Positions 8,286 to 11,308 of a stretch of DNA of 11,308 nucleotides are shown here, one piece after another. The notes beneath the pieces were generated by a model. It did no database searches, was not told the origin of the DNA, and saw nothing but the letters and a program-made list of their open reading frames with translations. How positions within the stretch are numbered: the first letter of the stretch is position 1; every line of letters begins with the position of its first letter. A program made the translations under genes and the position numbers. The stretch lies in NCBI GenBank assembly GCA_002179805.1, contig NAVB01003601.1, forward strand, positions 1-11,308. The letters are read 5' to 3'. This stretch comes from Acanthamoeba lenticulata. Its lineage: Eukaryota; Discosea; Longamoebia; Acanthamoebidae.

Positions 8286-11200
8286 TCAGTCTGTTCGTTC
8301 GTTACCTGGCGCGCCGTCGTGACGATGCTCGTACTGTGGGCTGAACGGGCGCCAGCAACGCAAGGCGAAGCGTGTGAATGCCAGCGTGAGGCGATAACGT
8401 GGATCCTCACGCGAAGCCGGTTTGCACACCTGGAGGTGATCGGCGTCCGTTTTGAAGAAGGCATCTTGCACGCGACACGGCGCGTTGAGGTCGAACAGGT
8501 GTTCGATCTCATCGGCCGAGTGCAGGGGTTCGTCGAAGCTCACCTCCGTGTCATTATTATTACTCTTGGCCTCGCTTTGCTTGCCCCGGAGGGTTCGGCG
8601 CCAAAGGGCCAAGCGCGGATTTGCTGACTCATCATCCACCACCTGCGTTTAGGCAAGAAGAGCTGAGAAGACGCAGGCGTGGGGAGATACGATGTCTTTC
8701 CCATTTGCATCACAAGAACAACAACAGCAGCAGCAGCAGCAACATGTGCGGGAGGGGGGAGGGAGGGAACGCTCACCTGGTAGCAATTGAAGCGAGACCC
8801 AAAGCAAGTGGCAGCCTCGCCAAAGGAGAGGGTCGAAATATGCGCACCGGCCGCGGCAAAGTGGCGATTGAGCTGCAGGAGCTGCTCTGACCCATCGTGC
8901 AGATCGTCAAGGGCTGGATTGGCGCGGAACAGGAGGTGGTGCAGGTGCGGAAACGACCATGCCACGTGCTCCACTCCTGCGTGTGGCGTCGAATAGAATA
9001 CTGTAGTCGCCATTCACCCCCCACCCCCATTGCCGTTATCAAATTGGAGGGAGATTTACTATGAAAAAAGCCGGAGCCCCCTCAATACGGGGAGAGGATG
9101 AATGCAGGCATGAAGAGGAAGGAGGGAGGGAGGGAGGGATGGGGAGGAGAGGGAAGAGGGGGAGTAGTCGCACCCACGCCCGCCGTGTTGCGGAGGAGCC
9201 GCCGGGTGGCGGGATCCTGGTCCGCCAGCCTCAGGATCTCCTTCACGATCAACCCTCCGAAGCTGTGTGTCACGAATACCACCTGGTGCACGTTTCCATC
9301 ATGTTTCGAAACATCACAATCGGCACCCGCGATGATGATGGTGATGGTGATTATCACATCATCATCATCATAATAAGATCTCTCTCTCTCTCTCTTTGTG
9401 GTTTTTGGCTGTGGGGTTTGAGGCGTTAGCCTAAAGAGAGGGACTCACCGGCTTGGTTCCGACAGCGGCCAAGAGGAGGGCGCGAAGGATGGTTGTGGCG
9501 TAGTGTGCGGCAGGTTCGCCCTGTCCGAACCATCCACTGTCTCCCACAAAACATCCCAAGTTCCACCACCACCACCACCACCCGAATCATCACGTGACAT
9601 GACATGATGGCATTTCGTATCATTATTCGTGTTCTATATTTATTTAAAAGGAGAGCCAGGAAGGTATTATGTACCTGAGGTAGAGGTCAAAGGCCACCGA
9701 TAGGATTCGTCCGCTAATCGCCCACGAGAAGCCCCACAAGACCGTTGTAAGAGCGGGGGGGGGGGAAGAGAGCTCGTTATCTGTCACCATTTTCTTTCCT
9801 TTTCCTTCCCTTCTCTTCCACCCATTCACTTCTCTCTTGCTCATCACCCCGCCTTACTTGGTGTAGTAGGATGGCCACAACAGCTGTGTGGGAGGGGAAG
9901 AAAGGGGAGAAGAAGGCGCTGAGTACTCAGGTAGATCCTCAGGCAACCACTCGCGCGGCCAGCACTCAAAGCCCTCGGCCCGCTCGTCCTCGATGCCATT
10001 GCCGGATGCCCATGTTGTGAATGGATGCCCCGTCACTGCCCCCCGCCCCGCCCCGGCAGGGGATTAATTATTTATATATTACGTATTTAGTCATATCCAC
10101 ACCGTTGTCCCTTGCTTTCACGAGAGAGGGGACAGGAGAATGGATACCGCCGTGGAGGAAAACGATGTCATAGGCATACCGCCGGCTGAAGGCTTTGGCC
10201 TGCGCCGCGTCAGTCAGGGTAGCCTCACCCGGGTAGAGCAGATGCACGCCCTCGCCGTACTTGGCCCCCGTCAGGCCTGCTCTCGCGTGCGTTAACAACA
10301 ACAACAATTTACAACCAAAAGTTGAATGAAACTCGAAATGCTCGTAATGAAGCCATGAGAACGCACTGTTCCACGTGATCGAAGCCAACGCACGCACTGC
10401 ACTCGACCTGGCATGGGCACCATTTTCCCCGTTGAAGCCCGAAGCGAGGATAAGAGAAGGGGAAGAGGGGGGAAAGAGAGAGAGAGAGGGAAAGGGAGTA
10501 GGAAAAGTGTGACAAACAGCCAAAACTGGCTGCTCCCAGCTGCAGCGCACCTGGTGATGGCATCCCCCGTATGGAGCCAATGATGCAGGAGGGCCTCCGT
10601 GCGGGTGTCGTCCAGAAGCTCGTGTGGATCTGGAGTGTCCCCCCCCCCCACGGAACACACGCGCGGGATTGTGTGATTGGTTGATGAGAGAGAGAGAGAG
10701 AGAGATTGATGAGGCACGAATACGGTAGATTGCGAGGTTGGCGAGAGCGCGGGCAGCCTGCTGTTGCACGACGAGATCATCCACACGTAGGGCAAGCTCA
10801 ACGAGCTCCGGCCGGTCTGCAACCAGGATAGCGGGTCCCGCACATTTGTGGGCTGCCAGATTGGCCACGGCACGTACCGCCTCACGAGTCGCCTGATTGA
10901 GCCGCGACACGCACACATAATGACAGACAGACACACAGACACACACAAAAAAGAAAAAGAAAAAAAAAGAAAAAAAAGATTGATCAACAGATGTAGTGGT
11001 ACGGTTATCATCTGACTCTCAGTTTTTGTCGCAGCTTTGCTCTTTCTTGAGAGAGAGAAGAGAGAGAAGAGAAGAGAAGAGAGGCATGCGTGCGCCTGTC
11101 CGTGCGTACCTTGAGGGCGAGCGGAGGCGGGGCAGAGGAGGAAGAGGAGGAGGAGGACGCCCTGAAGGCGCGCCCAGGCAAGAGGCCCAGCACTCCACCG

Positions 11201-11308
11201 GGGCGTTGCCCAAACATTCGGCTCAGCTCCTCCGCGAAGCGATCTAGAGACAGTATGCGTGATTGTGTAGGGAGGGTAAGGTTAAGAGTGTGGTTCACCA
11301 AATGTTTT
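8286..11308 (-). CDS. SERAC1: SERAC1-like armadillo/alpha-beta hydrolase lipase, 5' end beyond window
   Basis: Homologue of SERAC1, a mitochondria-associated protein linked to phosphatidylglycerol remodelling and cholesterol trafficking in animals. Exons: 11243-11110, 10892-10724, 10629-10551, 10407-10367, 10276-10148, 10035-9927, 9713-9675, 9536-9449, 9282-9174, 9000-8777 and 8642-8286; all phases match. A further exon may end at 11299. Numbered from 11241, 491 residues are visible. Armadillo-like helices come first (EAVRAVANLAAH, AARALANLAIY, AVRALASITW), then AKYGEGVHLLYP and the hydrolase: first strand YDIVFLHG at 176-183, CWPREWLPEDLP, nucleophile Ser269 in THSFGG, VVFYSTPHAG, and catalytic His442 in DADHLQVCKP. 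The acid is probably in VVDDESA (374-380). Between acid and His lies a charged stretch (about 395-433) that is longer than I recall in animal SERAC1. The donor at 10724 could instead be at 10718, which keeps the frame and adds two residues. Confidence 0.92.
9352..9394. repeat. ATC triplets followed by CT dinucleotides in a SERAC1-like intron
   Basis: ATCATCATC run, then a CT run, inside the intron 9283-9448. Both are non-coding in the model. Confidence 0.8.
9675..9713 (-). other. 39-bp internal exon of the SERAC1-like gene
   Basis: Acceptor GATTAG|CGGACG and donor CTCAG|GTACAT enclose 39 bases coding for GRILSVAFDLYL plus two split codons. The residues fit the conserved RI(I/L)SV strand and following turn of SERAC1 between the CWP motif and the nucleophile, and both junctions restore the frame, so this very short exon is well supported. 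Confidence 0.85.
10367..10407 (-). other. 41-bp internal exon of the SERAC1-like gene
   Basis: Acceptor ATGCCAG|GTCGAG and donor GGAACA|GTGCGT enclose 41 bases coding for SSAVRALASITWN plus split codons, completing an armadillo-type helix. Joining phases on both sides match (phase 2 in, phase 1 out). Confidence 0.75.
10686..10704. repeat. (GA)n run in a SERAC1-like intron
   Basis: Perfect GA dinucleotide run inside the intron 10630-10723. It reads as CT on the gene strand and so adds to the pyrimidine tract. Confidence 0.85.

Noticed and set aside
8286..8286. Reading through the SERAC1-like stop into the small ORF as one gene
   Set aside because: The catalytic His motif and a normal-length C-terminus come before the stop, the gap holds A-runs and hairpin motifs, and the small ORF has its own presequence-like start.
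7965..8627. 220-codon plus-strand frame across the small ORF and the SERAC1 C-terminus
   Set aside because: It overlaps the conserved SERAC1 exon 8286-8642 on the other strand, and its hydrophobic N-terminal stretch is just the complement of Lys codons.
9556..9580. CCACCACC run as a His- or Pro-rich coding stretch
   Set aside because: It lies in the intron 9537-9674, whose removal is needed to join DLYL to SGWFGQGEPAAHY in frame.

Overview
The window looks like nuclear DNA of an amoebozoan, most likely an Acanthamoeba-type amoeba. The genes are split by many short GT...AG introns (about 79-220 bp). Exons are GC-rich with strong G/C third-position preference, while introns and flanks are full of GA/CT, GT/CA and CTTTT microsatellites. 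The gene set also fits: a Dictyostelium cAMP-receptor-type 7TM receptor, a cytosolic hybrid histidine kinase with poly-HAMP repeats, and a SERAC1-type lipase. The species is an inference; no rRNA or other marker is present.

Layout, all confident genes on the minus strand. (1) 1-1903: a CAR-family G-protein-coupled receptor, eight exons traced, whose 3' end probably runs off the left edge. (2) 1904-2159: a short intergenic gap. (3) 2160-6895: a 1342-residue group III hybrid histidine kinase in six exons, with seven 92-residue HAMP repeats, DHp, HATPase, a degenerate receiver and a functional-looking receiver. (4) 6896-7919: about 1 kb without a secure gene; it holds the kinase 5' region and a weak candidate for a plus-strand spliced gene near 7110. 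(5) 7920-8162: a small Lys-rich ORF with a possible mitochondrial presequence. (6) 8286-11308: a SERAC1-like gene (armadillo-like region plus alpha/beta hydrolase) in at least eleven exons, 5' end outside the window. Between (5) and (6) lies a pair of identical hairpin-forming 16-mers.

The receptor and the kinase are neighbouring signalling genes read in the same direction, but nothing in the sequence shows that they act in one pathway. The SERAC1-like gene and the small ORF after it may both have mitochondrial products; for the small ORF this rests only on its N-terminal composition. The splice models were built by hand from GT/AG sites, phase matching and remembered family resemblance, without transcript data.

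Most interesting signals: the HAMP units fall into a three-unit higher-order repeat (units 2-3-4 resemble 5-6-7) and introns are present in only one of the two copies; a pseudo-receiver sits before the true receiver; the SERAC1 gene has 39- and 41-bp exons; and the paired 16-mers lie in the SERAC1/small-ORF gap.
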